From NCBI GenBank assembly GCA_041389885.1, contig JAWKRB010000026.1, positions 1 to 64,000 of the forward strand: 64,000 nt of DNA, in the 5' to 3' direction. The notes beneath the pieces are model-generated. The model did no database searches, was not told where the DNA came from, and worked only from the letters and a program-made list of their open reading frames with translations. A program made the position numbers and the translations under genes. Shown here one piece after another: positions 16,774 to 26,941 of the stretch (within the stretch, counting starts at the first letter, position 1; each line of letters opens with the position of its first letter). Origin of the DNA: JAWKRB01 sp041389885 (GTDB lineage Bacteria; Myxococcota_A; Polyangia; Polyangiales; Ga0077539).

Positions 16774-19486
16774 ATGCCCACGACGCTCCCACCTCCCGGC
16801 GACGACCGCACCCTCTACGTGATCGACCTCTCGGGGTACGTGTTTCGCGCGTACCACGGGGTCGGTCCGCTCTCCTCGTCGAAGGGCGAGCCCACCAACG
16901 CCACCTTCGGCGTGACGAACATGCTGAACAGCCTCGTGCGCAACCAGCGCCCGGCCTACCTGGCCGTCGCGATGGACAGCAAGGGGCCGACGTTTCGCCA
17001 CGAGCGCTACCCCGCGTACAAGGCCAACCGCCCGCCGCCCCCGCCGGACCTCTCGCAGCAGATGGCGCGGTGCCGCGAGGTGGCGGAGGCCTACGCGATC
17101 CCGGTGTTTCAGCGCGAGGGCGTCGAGGCCGACGACCTCATCGCGTCGAGCGTGAAGCTCGCGAAGGCCGCCGGGCTCAAGGTGGTCGTCGCCACGGGCG
17201 ACAAGGACCTGATGCAGCTCGTCGACGACGACGTGATGGTCTGGGACGCGATGCGCTCGCGGATCTTCGGCGTCGACGAGGTCAAGGAGAAGTGGGGCGT
17301 CGCGCCGGCGCTCGTGGGCGACCTCCTCGCGCTCATGGGCGACAGCAGCGACAACATCCCCGGCGTCGCGCACGTCGGCGAGAAGACCGCGGCGAAGCTC
17401 CTCGCGGAGTTCGGCTCCCTCGACGGGATCTACCGCTCCCTCGACAAGCTCAAGGGCAAGGTCAAGGAGAACCTCACGCTCCACGAGGCCGACGCGCGGC
17501 TGTCTCGGGAGCTCGTCGCGCTCAAAGACGACGTGCCCATGGCCTTCGACCTCGCGGCGCTCCGCTACGGCGGGTACGACCAGGGGCGCCTCAAGGCCCT
17601 CTTGCAGGAGCTCGAATTCACGCGCCTCGCCGACGCCGTGGGCGCCGCGAGCGCCGCGCCCGCCGCCGCCGCGCCGCCGCAGCCCGACGTGGTGCACGAG
17701 GCGATCCTCACCGAGGCGGCGCTCGACGCGGCCATCGCGGCGTGCCGCGCGAAGGGGTGGTTCGCGGTCGACACCGAGACCACCTCCCTCGACACGACCG
17801 AGGCGCTGCTCGTCGGCGTGAGCCTCTCGTGGGAGCCCCTGCGCGGCGTGTACATCCCCATCGAGCACCGGGTGATCGGCGACCCCCCGCAGCTCCCGAG
17901 GGCGCTGGTGCTCGACAAGCTCCGCCCGCTCCTCGCCGACGCCTCGGTGACCAAGGTCGGTCAGAACATCAAGTACGACGACGTGATCCTGCGCCGCGCG
18001 GGGTGCCCGTGAGCGGCTTCGTCTTCGACACGATGATCGCGAGCTACCTCATCGACCCCGAGCGCCCTCGCACAAGCTCGACGAGATCGCGAAGTCCGAG
18101 CTCGGCTACGAGATGATCCCGTACGAGGCCGTGACCAAGACCGGCAAGGGGCCGCAGCTCACCTTCGACCAGGTTGACATCGCGCGCGCCACCCGCTACG
18201 CCGCCGAGGACGCCGAGGTGGTCTGCCGCCTCGTCGAGCGACTGCGCCCCAAGGTCGAGGGAGGCGGCATGTGGGAGCTCATGCGCGACGTGGAGCTCCC
18301 CCTGGCGCAGATCCTCGGACGCATGGAGGAGGCGGGGGTGCTCCTCGACGTGGCGAAGCTCAAGAGCCTGTCGAACTCCGTCGGCAAGGACATCGCGCGG
18401 CTCGAGCGGGAGGCGCACGACCTCGCGGGCAAGCCCTTCAACATCAACTCGCCCAAGCAGCTCGAGGTGATCCTCTTCGACGACCTGAAGCTCCCGGTGG
18501 TGAAGCGCACCAAGACCGGGCGCTCCACCGACGCCGAGGTGCTCGAGGAGCTCTCGGACAAGCACGCGCTGCCCGCGAAGATCCTCGAGGTGCGGGGGCT
18601 CGTGAAGCTCCAGGGCACCTACCTCGACGCGCTGCCCCTGATGGTCGGCCGGGACGGTCGGATCCACACCAGCTACAACCAGGCCGTGGCGGCGACGGGG
18701 CGGCTCTCGTCGAGCAACCCCAACCTGCAGAACATCCCCATTCGCACGCCCATCGGCCGCGAGATTCGCGGGGCCTTCATCGCCCCCGAGGGCTTCGAGA
18801 TCCTCGCGGCGGACTACTCGCAGATCGAGCTCCGGGTGCTCGCGCACCTCTCGCACGACCCGATCCTCGTCGACGCGTTTCAGCGCGGCGAGGACGTGCA
18901 CGCGCGCACCGCGATGGAGGTCTTCAAGCTCCCGCGCGAGCAGATCACCCGCGAGATGCGCGCGCGGGCGAAGACCGTGAACTTCGCGGTGATCTACGGC
19001 CAGGGCGAGGGCTCGCTCTCGAAGCAGCTGGGCATCTCGAGGGAGGAGGCCGCGGCCTTCATCACGGGGTACTTCGAGACCTTCGCGACGCTCAAGCGCT
19101 ACATGGAGAGCGAGGTCGAGCGGGCGAGGGCGGGGGAGGGCGTGCGCACGCTCCTCGGGCGACGGAGGTTCCTCCCCGACCTCGGGAGCTCCAACCGCGC
19201 GCTGCGCCTGGCCGCCGAGCGCATGGCGACGAACACGCCCATCCAGGGCACCTCGGCCGACATCATCAAGCTCGCGATGATCGCCGTCGACCGCAGGCTC
19301 CGCGAGTCGGGCTCCCGCGCGCGAATGCTGCTCACCGTGCACGACGAGCTGGTCTTCGAGGTGCCCGCCGAGGAGCGCGAGGCGCTGGCGGCGATGGTGC
19401 GCGAGACCATGGAGGGCGTGATGAAGCTCGACGTGCCGCTCGTGGTCGAGTGCGGGTGGGGCGCCGACTGGGGCGCCGCGCACTGA
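16774..19486 (+). CDS. polA: DNA polymerase I (two frameshifts)
   Basis: About 900 residues once two frame breaks are bridged. The 5'-nuclease domain has VEADDLIAS, TGDKDLMQLV and ALMGDSSDNIPGV. The 3'-5' exonuclease domain keeps its acidic residues: AVDTETTSLD, GQNIKYDDV and YAAEDAEVV. The polymerase domain has DYSQIELRVLAHL, RAKTVNFAVIYGQ and VHDELVFEV. The first break is at the G-run near 18000-18004 (frame ends at 18012); the second is near 18070-18077. Each fits one missing base. Between them SGFVFDTMIASYLIDPER is readable in the third frame. The enzyme does repair and primer removal. As the gene is normally essential or near-essential, sequence error is more likely than loss. Confidence 0.9.
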
Positions 19487-19492
19487 GTTTTC

Positions 19493-19522
19493 TCGACCGC
19501 GAACCCCGGGGTCCGCTAGAAC
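19493..19522 (+). promoter_or_regulatory. Predicted promoter
   Basis: TCGACC (19493-19498), 18 bases, then TAGAAC (19517-19522), ending 15 bases before the ATG at 19538. Confidence 0.4.
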
Positions 19523-19537
19523 CCGGCGCCTCCCACG

Positions 19538-20344
19538 ATGGCTCGAACGAAGACCGCACCCACCGACGCCTCCGCGACCGCCGCCGCGACCGACCCCGCC
19601 GCCGCCTTCGCGTCCACCGAGAACCTCCGCGCCGCGCTGCCGCCCGAGCGGGTCGCGCCTCCGCCGGCCGAGCTTCGACCGCCGCTCGAGGCGGCGCGCT
19701 CGCTCGCCGCCGCGCTCGCCGACCCCGCGGTGCTCGACCGCTTCGCGCGGATCCCGCGCGACCTGTTCGACCCGGCGGGACTCTCCGCCTTCGGCAGCGC
19801 GATCGCGGCCTTCGAGCACGCGCGGTCCGAGCTCGAGGCCGCGATGAGCGCGCAGGGCGAGGTCACCCTCTCTGAGGAGCTGGCGGCCAACGCCCACGCC
19901 CTCCGGGGGCGGATGCTCAAGGTCGTGATCCACTACTTCGAGGACGACGAGCAGCTCGCGGGCGAGGTGCGCGGGCTCGGCCGCAAGAAGGGCCACGCCG
20001 CGCTCGCCGCGGACCTCCGCAAGCTCGCCGAGGTCTACGACGCGCAGCGCGCGGTGGTCGAGCGAGACCCGAAGTACTGGCGCGAGGGAGACGCCGACGA
20101 GGCCCGCGCCGTCGCGGCCTCGATCGAGGCCCTGCTCGACGCCGCCCGCGGCGAGGCCGAGAAGACCTGGGGCGAGGCGGTCGCCCGCGCGTGGTCGCTC
20201 CTGGCGTCGCTGCACGAAGACCTCGCCGCGACGGCGCGGTGGCTGTTTCGGGCGGAGGGCGGCGCCGAGCGCTTCGTACCCATGCCCGCCGCCCCGCGAA
20301 AGCGTGGCCCACGCGCCAAGGCCTCGGGCGACTCCCCGGCTTGA
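19538..20344 (+). CDS. Hypothetical helical cytoplasmic protein
   Basis: 268 residues, not recognised. The N-terminus is Ala/Pro/Thr-rich and probably disordered to about residue 45. The rest is predicted mostly helical and charged, with repeated Ala/Glu/Arg stretches. The C-terminus is basic (RKRGPRAKASGD), which could bind nucleic acid; this is only a guess. No signal peptide or membrane segment is seen. Its own promoter is predicted 15 bases upstream. Confidence 0.62.
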   Translation: MARTKTAPTDASATAAATDPAAAFASTENLRAALPPERVAPPPAELRPPLEAARSLAAALADPAVLDRFARIPRDLFDPAGLSAFGSAIAAFEHARSELEAAMSAQGEVTLSEELAANAHALRGRMLKVVIHYFEDDEQLAGEVRGLGRKKGHAALAADLRKLAEVYDAQRAVVERDPKYWREGDADEARAVAASIEALLDAARGEAEKTWGEAVARAWSLLASLHEDLAATARWLFRAEGGAERFVPMPAAPRKRGPRAKASGDSPA

Positions 20345-20456
20345 CCGATCGTCCGTGCGGGGCGTAGAAGCCCCCGTCGGGCCGTCGCTCCCCTCCCTTT
20401 TGCCCCGCGCCTGTGCGGCGAGCATCCCTCGAGCGAGCTCGTCCTAGAATCACCGC

Positions 20457-20918
20457 GTGAGCGAAACGACGTCGAACGAGGCCGCGTCCCCCACCATCGC
20501 CGAGAGGCGATCGCCGATGGGTCGTCGCGTCGTCACCTTCGTCGCGGTGTCCCTCGTGCTGGCCCTGATCGTCCGTGACGGCGCGGTGATCCAGGCGTCG
20601 GTCTTCGACGTGCCCGACGTCCCGCTGGCCGATCGCGACTGCGACGCGGGCATCGCTCGCCTCCAAGCGGCCTACACCCCCCTGTGGGCGAACCTCCGAG
20701 ACGGCGTCGACGCGCCCTCCCTAGGGCGCCTCGACCTTGAGCTCCGCGCGCTCCGAGCGCGCTGCCTCCGAGAGGGCGACACGGCCCTCACCCGCTTCAA
20801 GCGCGTAGAGCGCTGGCGTTACCGCGCCGAGAACCAGGCGCGACTCTGGCACGACACCCTTCATCCAGACCCCCCTGGCGCCGAGCGCGCCGCGGCGTCC
20901 ACCGGTGCGAACCCATGA
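20457..20918 (+). CDS. Hypothetical single-pass membrane protein
   Basis: 153 residues from GTG at 20457. One membrane helix, VVTFVAVSLVLALIVRDGAV (about residues 25-44), anchors a short cytoplasmic N-terminus and a periplasmic, Arg/Leu-rich helical domain with two Cys (RDCDAG, ARCLRE). The family is not recognised. Its stop overlaps the helicase ATG in an ATGA arrangement, so the two are translationally coupled. A -10-like TAGAAT ends 6 bases before the GTG, which predicts a leaderless mRNA and supports the GTG start. Confidence 0.62.
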   Translation: MSETTSNEAASPTIAERRSPMGRRVVTFVAVSLVLALIVRDGAVIQASVFDVPDVPLADRDCDAGIARLQAAYTPLWANLRDGVDAPSLGRLDLELRALRARCLREGDTALTRFKRVERWRYRAENQARLWHDTLHPDPPGAERAAASTGANP

Positions 20919-22757
20919 CCGAGATCCCCGCCTTCGCCACCCTTCAGCTCCGTGAGGGCCTCCAGCGCGCCCTCGACGAGGCCGGCTACACCCACCCCAC
21001 GGGCGTGCAGCACGCCGTGTTCCCCCACGTCGCCGAGGGCCGCGACGTGCTGGTGCAGAGCCGCACCGGCAGCGGCAAGACCGCCGCCTTCGCGATCCCG
21101 CTCATCGAGCGGGTGATCCGCCCCGACGCGCACGTGCAGGTGCTCGCGCTGTGCCCCACCCGCGAGCTGGCCCTCCAGGTCGCGACGGAGTTCGAGCGCC
21201 TCGGGCGGCACGTCGGCATCAAGGTCGCGGCCATCTACGGCGGCGCGGGGATGCCCGCGCAGATCAAGGCCATCGAAGACGGCGCGCAGGTGATCGTGGG
21301 CACGCCGGGCCGGGTGCTCGACCACCTCCGGCGCCGCACGCTGAACCCCAGCGGGCTCAGGGCCTTCGTGCTCGACGAGGGCGACGAGATGCTCTCCATG
21401 GGCTTCGCCGAGGAGCTCAACGCGATCATCGAGCAGCTCCCGAAGAACCGTCAGGGGATCATCCTGTCGGCGACGATGCCCGACTCGATTCAGCGCATCG
21501 CGCAGCGTCACCTGAAGAACCCGGAGTTCATCGCGCTGTCATCCGACAGCATCGCGCCCTCCGAGCTGACGCACCTCGCGTACTTCAGCGCGGCCGGCCC
21601 CAGCGTGCAGAACCTCGCGCGGGTCATCGAGCTCGAGAAGCCCGACGCGGCCATCGTCTTCTGCAACACGAAGGCCGAGACCGAGCAGGTCGCCCGCGGT
21701 CTGCGCGACCTGGGGTACATGGCCGAGCACCTCAACGGCGACCTCGCCCAGGGCGACCGCGAGCGCGTGCTCGAGGGTCTGCGCGAGGAGCGGGTGAAGT
21801 TCCTGGTCGCGACCGACGTGGCCGCGCGCGGCATCGACGTGCCGCACCTGAGCCACGTGATCCACTTCGGCTTCCCGGAGCAGCCCGAGAACTACGTCCA
21901 CCGCTCGGGGCGCACCGGCCGCGCCGGCCGCAGGGGATGCGCGGTGTCGCTCGTGGGGCCGCACGACGTGGGCAACCTGTACTTCCTGCGGCTGACCTAC
22001 GGGATTCGCCCCATCGAGCGAAACCTCCCGTCGGAGCGGGAGCTGGTGGCGCAGCGCGAAGAGGCCCGCCTGGCCGCCGTCGTCCGCGTGGCCGAGCGGG
22101 GCGTGAGCGAAGAGGCTCGCAACCTCGCCCGCCGCCTGCTCACCACCGAGGACCCCGAGGGCGTCGTGGCCTCGCTCCTCGCGCGCTTCTTCTTCGAAGA
22201 GGCCAACGCGCCCGCCGAGAGCAAGGCGCCGCCGCGCGCGGAGCGTCCGCGCGTCGAGCGCCCCCGGCCGCCGCGCCGCGCCCCCCGAGGTCCCCGAGCG
22301 CGCCGCCGCGCCCGAGGCCCCGGTCGCCGGCGAGCCCGCCGCGAACCCCTCGGGCGATGACCGCCCGCGCCGCGAGCGCGCCGAGCGCCCGCGCCGCGAG
22401 CGCGACCTCCCCCCCGCGACCGAAGCCGCTGCGCCGCAGCACGATGGCGCGCCCATCGAGGCCAGGGCGAAGGGGGACATCCGCCTCGCCGTGGGTCGCC
22501 GCGAGGGCGTTCGCCCGGGTGACGTGCTGCGCTTCCTCTGCGAGGTGGGCGGCGTGGCCCGCGCCGACATCGGCCGCATCAACGTGCGCGAGCGCTCGAC
22601 CTTCGTGAGCGTGCCGGCCGACGACATCGACGAGGTGCTGCTGCGCCTCGCCGACGCGCAGTTCAACGACGTGCCGGTGGAGGCCGCCCGGCCCCGTCCG
22701 CGCGCGCCCGAGGGCGTCGAGGGCGAGGCCCCGGCCGCCGAGGCTCCGTCGGCGTAG
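20915..22757 (+). CDS. DEAD-box RNA helicase with DbpA-type RNA-binding domain (frameshifted)
   Basis: About 610 residues after one frame correction. Helicase motifs in order: SRTGSGKTAAFAIP, PTRELALQV, GTPGRVLDHL, VLDEGDEMLSMGF, SATMP, VATDVAARGIDVPH and HRSGRTGRAGRRG. Motif II reads DEGD instead of DEAD. The first frame stops at 22360. Shifting at the C6 run (22281-22286) continues in an acidic/Arg-rich linker and then a DbpA RNA-binding domain (DIRLAVGRREGVRPGDVL to the stop at 22757). The protein would remodel ribosomal RNA during 50S assembly or at low temperature. It is coupled to the preceding small membrane-protein gene. Confidence 0.88.
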
Positions 22758-22770
22758 TCGCGGGACGAGC

Positions 22771-24354
22771 ATGTCGCGTCGACTCAAGCTCGCTTCGGTG
22801 GCGGGGCTCTGCTTCGCCGCCAGCGCGCTGACCGCCCTGCGCGTCGGTCGCGCAGACCCACCCGAGGAGGCGCCGAGGCTCAGCCTCGCAGAGTGCCTCG
22901 CGCGGTCGGAGCGCGCGTACCCCGGCCTGCGCGCTGCGCGGCACAAGATCCTCGCGGCGGAGGCGCAGCTCGACGAGGCGTGGGCCGCGCCCTTCTTTCC
23001 GATCAACGGCTCGGGTCTGTTCTCGATCGCGCCGACGGCCCGCGGCAACCCCACGTTCTCGCCCGACGCCTTCGGGCAGAACCCGTTCGCGAACGAGACC
23101 GGCTACATCGCGCGTCTGACCGCGGAGACGGGCGTGCCGATCTCCCCCTGGTCGTGGTGGCGCATCGGCCGCGTGCGGGACGCGGCGCGCGCGGGCATCC
23201 GCGTCTCGCACGAGGAGATGACGAAGGCGCGCATCGAGCTCCGCGCCAACGTCCGCCGGGCGTACTGGGGCCTGCAGCTCTCGCGCGACCTGCTGTACCT
23301 CCTCGACCGCTCGACGAACTACCTCAACGACGCCGAGCGCTACGCGCGCGAGGGCGGCGGCGACGGCGGGGTCGACACGCTCGCCAACGACATGCGGCAG
23401 ATCCGGGTGTACCGCGCCGAGATCCGCGCGCGGCGCAGCGAGGCGACGCGGGGCGAGCGCGTGGCGAAGGCGACGCTCGGGCTGCTCACCGGCGTAGGCG
23501 ACCGCATCGAGATCCCCGACGTGCCGCTGTGCCCGCTCGAGGCGCACCTCCGCCCGCTCACGACCTACCTCACCCGCGCGCGGCTCAACCGCCCCGAGGT
23601 CGAGATGCTGCGGCAGGGCGTGGCGGCGCGCCGCGCCGCGGTCGACATCCAGCGCGGCGCGTTCTTGCCCGACATCGCCCTCGCGCTCACCGCGTCGTGG
23701 TCGGCGGCGCCGACCATCGCCGACCAGCCCAACCCCTTCGCCGCCGGCAACGCGAATTTCGGCTGGTGGGGCGGCGCGATCGTGATGCGGTGGAACCTGG
23801 AGCCGGTCACGAACATGTTCCGCGTTCGCCGCCTGTCCGAGGAGCTGCTGATGACCGAGGAGCAGCAGCGCCTCGCGCTCGGCGGCATCGCCCTCGAGGT
23901 GACCGACGCGTACGAGCGCACCCGCGAGGCGGCCGAGCGCGAGGACGCCTGGGGCGAGAGCGAGGCGGCCGCCGAGGAGTGGCTCAGCGCCGTGCTCCAG
24001 GAGTACCAGAGCGGGAGCGGAGAGCTCCAGCAGGTGATCTCTCCGCTGCGGCAGTTCCTGACCGCCCGCGCGAGCCACATCCAGGCGACGCACGACCTCA
24101 ACGTGGCGCTGTTGAACCTCACGGTGACCACCGGGCAGGAGGAGTTCGACGCGAGGCCGTCGCCGCGGTGCGCGCAGCAGGTCGCGGCCGCGGCCGCGGC
24201 GGCCGACGCGTCGAGCGCCGCCACGCCGGACGCGAGCGCCGAAGAAGACGACGAGCTCGCGCGAATTCTCCGCGAGGCGCAGGCCGGAGGCGGGGCCGAC
24301 GCGGGCGTCGACGGCGGCGCGTTGAATCCCACTGCCCCATCGGGACGTCCGTAG
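22771..24354 (+). CDS. TolC-family outer-membrane efflux protein
   Basis: 527 residues with signal peptide (KLASVAGLCFAASALTALRV). Two TolC/OEP-type domains alternate long helices with strands: LAECLARSERAYPGLRAARH opens the first repeat and LNRPEVEMLRQGVAARRAAV the second. The C-terminus is an acidic Ala/Asp-rich tail with no obvious role. TolC proteins form trimeric outer-membrane channels for type I secretion or RND efflux. No inner-membrane pump or adaptor lies next to it, so the partner is unknown. The gene sits 13 bases after the helicase gene and 21 bases before the MlaC-like gene. Confidence 0.88.
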   Translation: MSRRLKLASVAGLCFAASALTALRVGRADPPEEAPRLSLAECLARSERAYPGLRAARHKILAAEAQLDEAWAAPFFPINGSGLFSIAPTARGNPTFSPDAFGQNPFANETGYIARLTAETGVPISPWSWWRIGRVRDAARAGIRVSHEEMTKARIELRANVRRAYWGLQLSRDLLYLLDRSTNYLNDAERYAREGGGDGGVDTLANDMRQIRVYRAEIRARRSEATRGERVAKATLGLLTGVGDRIEIPDVPLCPLEAHLRPLTTYLTRARLNRPEVEMLRQGVAARRAAVDIQRGAFLPDIALALTASWSAAPTIADQPNPFAAGNANFGWWGGAIVMRWNLEPVTNMFRVRRLSEELLMTEEQQRLALGGIALEVTDAYERTREAAEREDAWGESEAAAEEWLSAVLQEYQSGSGELQQVISPLRQFLTARASHIQATHDLNVALLNLTVTTGQEEFDARPSPRCAQQVAAAAAAADASSAATPDASAEEDDELARILREAQAGGGADAGVDGGALNPTAPSGRP

Positions 24355-24375
24355 CCCCGTGTTCGAGGTGAAGCG

Positions 24376-25020
24376 ATGATGATGTTGCGACGAATGGCCC
24401 TGGCCGCCCTGCTCACCGTGACCTCCGCGGGCGCGGCGCACGCGCAGCGGGGGGGGCCGAGGGAGTTCGTGGTCCTCAGGCACCGGGCGGTGACGCAGCT
24501 GCTCAGCCAGCGCCCCGACGCGGGCACGCCCGCGCGTGCGGCGAGGGACCGCGCGGTGGCGAACGTGCTCAACGGCATGCTCGACATCGACGAGCTGGCG
24601 CGCCGGGCCCTCGAGCCCTACTGGGCGCAGCAGAGCGCCGCAGATCAGACCGAGTTCACCTCGCTCCTGCGCCAGCTCATCGAGCGCAACTACCGCGACA
24701 ACCTCGACGGCACCCTGGGGTGGACCATTCGCTGGGACGACGCCGTGATGGACGACGCGGGCACCTCGGCGTCGGTGCGCTCGGTGGCGCAGCCGTCGAA
24801 CGCCCGCGAGCGCCCGGTCACCATCGTCTACCGGCTCCAGCGCAGGGGGAGCGGATGGATCGTCTACGACATCGTGACCAACAACGCCTCGCTGGTGCAG
24901 AGCTACCACGACGCCTACACGCGAATCATCCGCGACCCGTCGAAGGGCTTTCCCGAGCTGTTGCGGCGGCTGCGGCGCCGGGTCGCGCAGCCTGATACGC
25001 CCGCGTCGACGACGCGTTGA
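24376..25020 (+). CDS. MlaC/Ttg2D-like phospholipid-binding periplasmic protein
   Basis: 214 residues with signal peptide ending AHAQ. The mature domain follows the MlaC pattern: NGMLDIDELARRALEPYW, then QTEFTSLLRQLIERNYRDN, TIVYRLQRRGSGWIVYDIV, and ASLVQSYHDAYTRIIRD. MlaC shuttles phospholipids between the outer-membrane MlaA complex and the inner-membrane MlaFEDB transporter. The other Mla genes are not in the window, but the neighbouring TolC-type gene is also an envelope component. The TGA stop is embedded in the -35 box of the next promoter. Confidence 0.85.
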   Translation: MMMLRRMALAALLTVTSAGAAHAQRGGPREFVVLRHRAVTQLLSQRPDAGTPARAARDRAVANVLNGMLDIDELARRALEPYWAQQSAADQTEFTSLLRQLIERNYRDNLDGTLGWTIRWDDAVMDDAGTSASVRSVAQPSNARERPVTIVYRLQRRGSGWIVYDIVTNNASLVQSYHDAYTRIIRDPSKGFPELLRRLRRRVAQPDTPASTTR

Positions 25021-25046
25021 CACGCTTCGCCGCAGGGGCATAGGGT
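25017..25046 (+). promoter_or_regulatory. Near-consensus promoter of the DUF507 gene
   Basis: TTGACA (25017-25022), exactly 18 bases, then TAGGGT (25041-25046). The leader is about 55 bases. The -35 box includes the TGA stop of the MlaC-like gene (25018-25020). Confidence 0.6.
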
Positions 25047-25106
25047 TCGCTCCGCGTCGTCGGCACGCACCCTCGTTCCGCGGGGCGCCTTCGACCCCGG
25101 AGCCCG

Positions 25107-25619
25107 ATGCGTCTCTACAAGGAAAAGATCCCAGTCATCGCGATGGACATCGTTCGGGTGCTCATCGCCGAGAACGACATCGAGGCGGAGGACCCTCGCG
25201 AGGTCGAGGCGGACATCGAGGCGATCCTCAAGGAGTACCTCCGCCTCGAGCGCGAGATCACCGAGAAGGCCAAAGACCGCGTCGAGGCGGTGGGCGGCGA
25301 CCGCAGCGCGATCACCAAGTACAAGAAGCTCATCGCCGAGCAGCGCAACATCGGCCTCGGCGGCGAGGCGATCTCGTACATCCTCGACCAGCTGATCGCG
25401 ATCCTCATGCGCTCGCCGCACGTCGACGAGATCTTCTCCGAAGACGCCGACATCCGTCGCAAGGCCCGCAAGGTGCTCGAGCGGCACATGGCCGCCGAGG
25501 AGGAGCTCGACCGCGAGGTCCGCGACAAGATCAAGAATTTCGAAGAGGGCACGAAGACCTGGGAGGTCGAGTACGCCCGAATGATGGAGCAGGTGAAGCG
25601 CAAGCGCGGCGTGAGCTGA
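25107..25619 (+). CDS. DUF507 family protein
   Basis: 170 residues. It has the pattern of DUF507: MRLYKEKIPVIAMDIVRVLI at the start, an acidic segment EAEDPREVEADIEAILKEYL, KYKKLIAEQRNIGL, and EVRDKIKNFEEGTKTWEVEY near the end. It is fully soluble and helical. The family is conserved in Deltaproteobacteria-related groups but has no known function. It is followed by a small zinc-ribbon gene and then an epimerase, with short gaps. Confidence 0.85.
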   Translation: MRLYKEKIPVIAMDIVRVLIAENDIEAEDPREVEADIEAILKEYLRLEREITEKAKDRVEAVGGDRSAITKYKKLIAEQRNIGLGGEAISYILDQLIAILMRSPHVDEIFSEDADIRRKARKVLERHMAAEEELDREVRDKIKNFEEGTKTWEVEYARMMEQVKRKRGVS

Positions 25620-25664
25620 GCGCGAGCGTCCCCTAATCCCCCGACGGAGCACCGAGACCGCGAT

Positions 25665-25979
25665 ATGTGGATCCCCAAGGTCGAAGAGAAGAAGCACTTC
25701 TGTCACAAGTGCAAGAACGAGCTGGTCTTCGAGGTGAAGATGCAGCGCCGCGACAACTGCCCGCACTGCGGCGCCGACCTCCAGGTCTGCAAGAACTGCG
25801 AGTATTGGGACCCCGGCGCGCACAACCAGTGCCGCGAGAAGATCACCGAGTTCATCCCTGATCGTGAGCAGGCGAACTTCTGCACCTTCTTTCTGTTCAA
25901 GAACGGCGAGCCGGGCACCAACCAACCAGAGCTGAACGCCAAGGCGAAGCTCGCGGCGCTCTTCGCGCCCAAGAAGTGA
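25665..25979 (+). CDS. Small zinc-ribbon protein
   Basis: 104 residues. Cys pairs FCHKCKNEL and NCPHCGADL suggest one zinc ribbon. VCKNCEYWD with NQCREKI and FCTFFLF supply more Cys, possibly a second site. A C-terminal Ala/Lys tail follows (NAKAKLAALFAPKK). No family is recognised. It may be a small nucleic-acid or protein-binding factor. It lies in a co-directional run with the DUF507 gene 45 bases upstream and the epimerase 11 bases downstream. Confidence 0.8.
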   Translation: MWIPKVEEKKHFCHKCKNELVFEVKMQRRDNCPHCGADLQVCKNCEYWDPGAHNQCREKITEFIPDREQANFCTFFLFKNGEPGTNQPELNAKAKLAALFAPKK

Positions 25980-25990
25980 AGGGGTAGGGC

Positions 25991-26923
25991 ATGAAGGTCC
26001 TCGTTACTGGCGGAGCCGGATTCATCGGCGGCCACCTGGTCGACGCGCTGCTCGCGCAGGGCGCGTCGGTGCGGGTGATCGACAATTTCTCGACCGGCCG
26101 CCGCTCCAACCTCGAGCGCAACCTCTCGCGCATCGAGCTCGTCGAGGGCGACATCGCCGACCCCGAGGCCTGCGCCCGCGCGATGCACGGCCGCGAGGTG
26201 GTCTTTCACGAGGCCGCCATCCCCAGCGTCGCGAGGAGCGTGCGCGACCCCGTGGCGTCGAACCACGCGAACGTGAGCGGCACCGTGCAGGTGCTCGACC
26301 AGGCGCGCCGCGCCGGCGTGCGTAAGCTGGTCTACGCCGCCAGCAGCAGCGCCTACGGCGACACGCCGACGCTGCCCAAGGTCGAGACCATGACCCCCGC
26401 GCCGCTCTCGCCCTACGCGGTGAGCAAGCTCACGGGCGAGCACTACGTGACGGTGTTCGGGCGGCTCTACGGCTTCGAGACCGTGTCGCTCCGGTACTTC
26501 AACGTGTTCGGCCCGCGGCAGGATCCGGCGAGCGAGTACGCCGCGGTGATCCCGAAGTTCGTCACGATGATCTTGAACGGCGAGTCGCCCACGGTGAACG
26601 GCGACGGCGAGCAGACCCGCGATTTCTGCTTCATCGAGAACACCGTGTCGGCGAACCTCCTCGCGGCGAAGGCCACCACCCGCGGCGAGGTCGTCAACGT
26701 CGCCTGCGGCGTGCGCATCTCGCTCAACGAGCTTCTCCGAAGGATCAACTCGTTCCTCGGCACCGACATCAAGGCCGTGTACGGCCCCGGTCGCCCCGGC
26801 GACGTGCGCGACTCGCTCGCCGACATCTCCGCGGCGCAGAAGCTCCTGGGCTACGAGGTGCGCTACGACGTGCAGGCGGGCCTCGAGAAGACCATCCGCT
26901 GGTTTCAGGCGCAGCAGCGCTAG
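25991..26923 (+). CDS. NAD-dependent sugar-nucleotide epimerase/dehydratase (extended SDR)
   Basis: 310 residues. The Rossmann motif VTGGAGFIGGHLVDALL opens the protein. FHEAAIPSVARSV, the catalytic Ser in YAASSSAYGD and the YxxxK pair in SPYAVSKLTGEHY follow, then YFNVFGPRQDP. This is the layout of UDP-hexose 4-epimerases of the GalE/WbpP type. The product probably converts UDP-sugars for polysaccharide or lipopolysaccharide synthesis; the substrate cannot be told from sequence. A GGGG ribosome-binding site (aaggggtagggc) precedes the ATG. Confidence 0.92.
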   Translation: MKVLVTGGAGFIGGHLVDALLAQGASVRVIDNFSTGRRSNLERNLSRIELVEGDIADPEACARAMHGREVVFHEAAIPSVARSVRDPVASNHANVSGTVQVLDQARRAGVRKLVYAASSSAYGDTPTLPKVETMTPAPLSPYAVSKLTGEHYVTVFGRLYGFETVSLRYFNVFGPRQDPASEYAAVIPKFVTMILNGESPTVNGDGEQTRDFCFIENTVSANLLAAKATTRGEVVNVACGVRISLNELLRRINSFLGTDIKAVYGPGRPGDVRDSLADISAAQKLLGYEVRYDVQAGLEKTIRWFQAQQR

Positions 26924-26941
26924 AAGAAAGGTCGCGATCGC

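Noticed and set aside
18044..20425. 793-codon minus-strand ORF
   Set aside because: Antisense of polA polymerase motifs.
22663..25041. 792-codon minus-strand ORF
   Set aside because: Antisense of TolC-type and MlaC-like genes.
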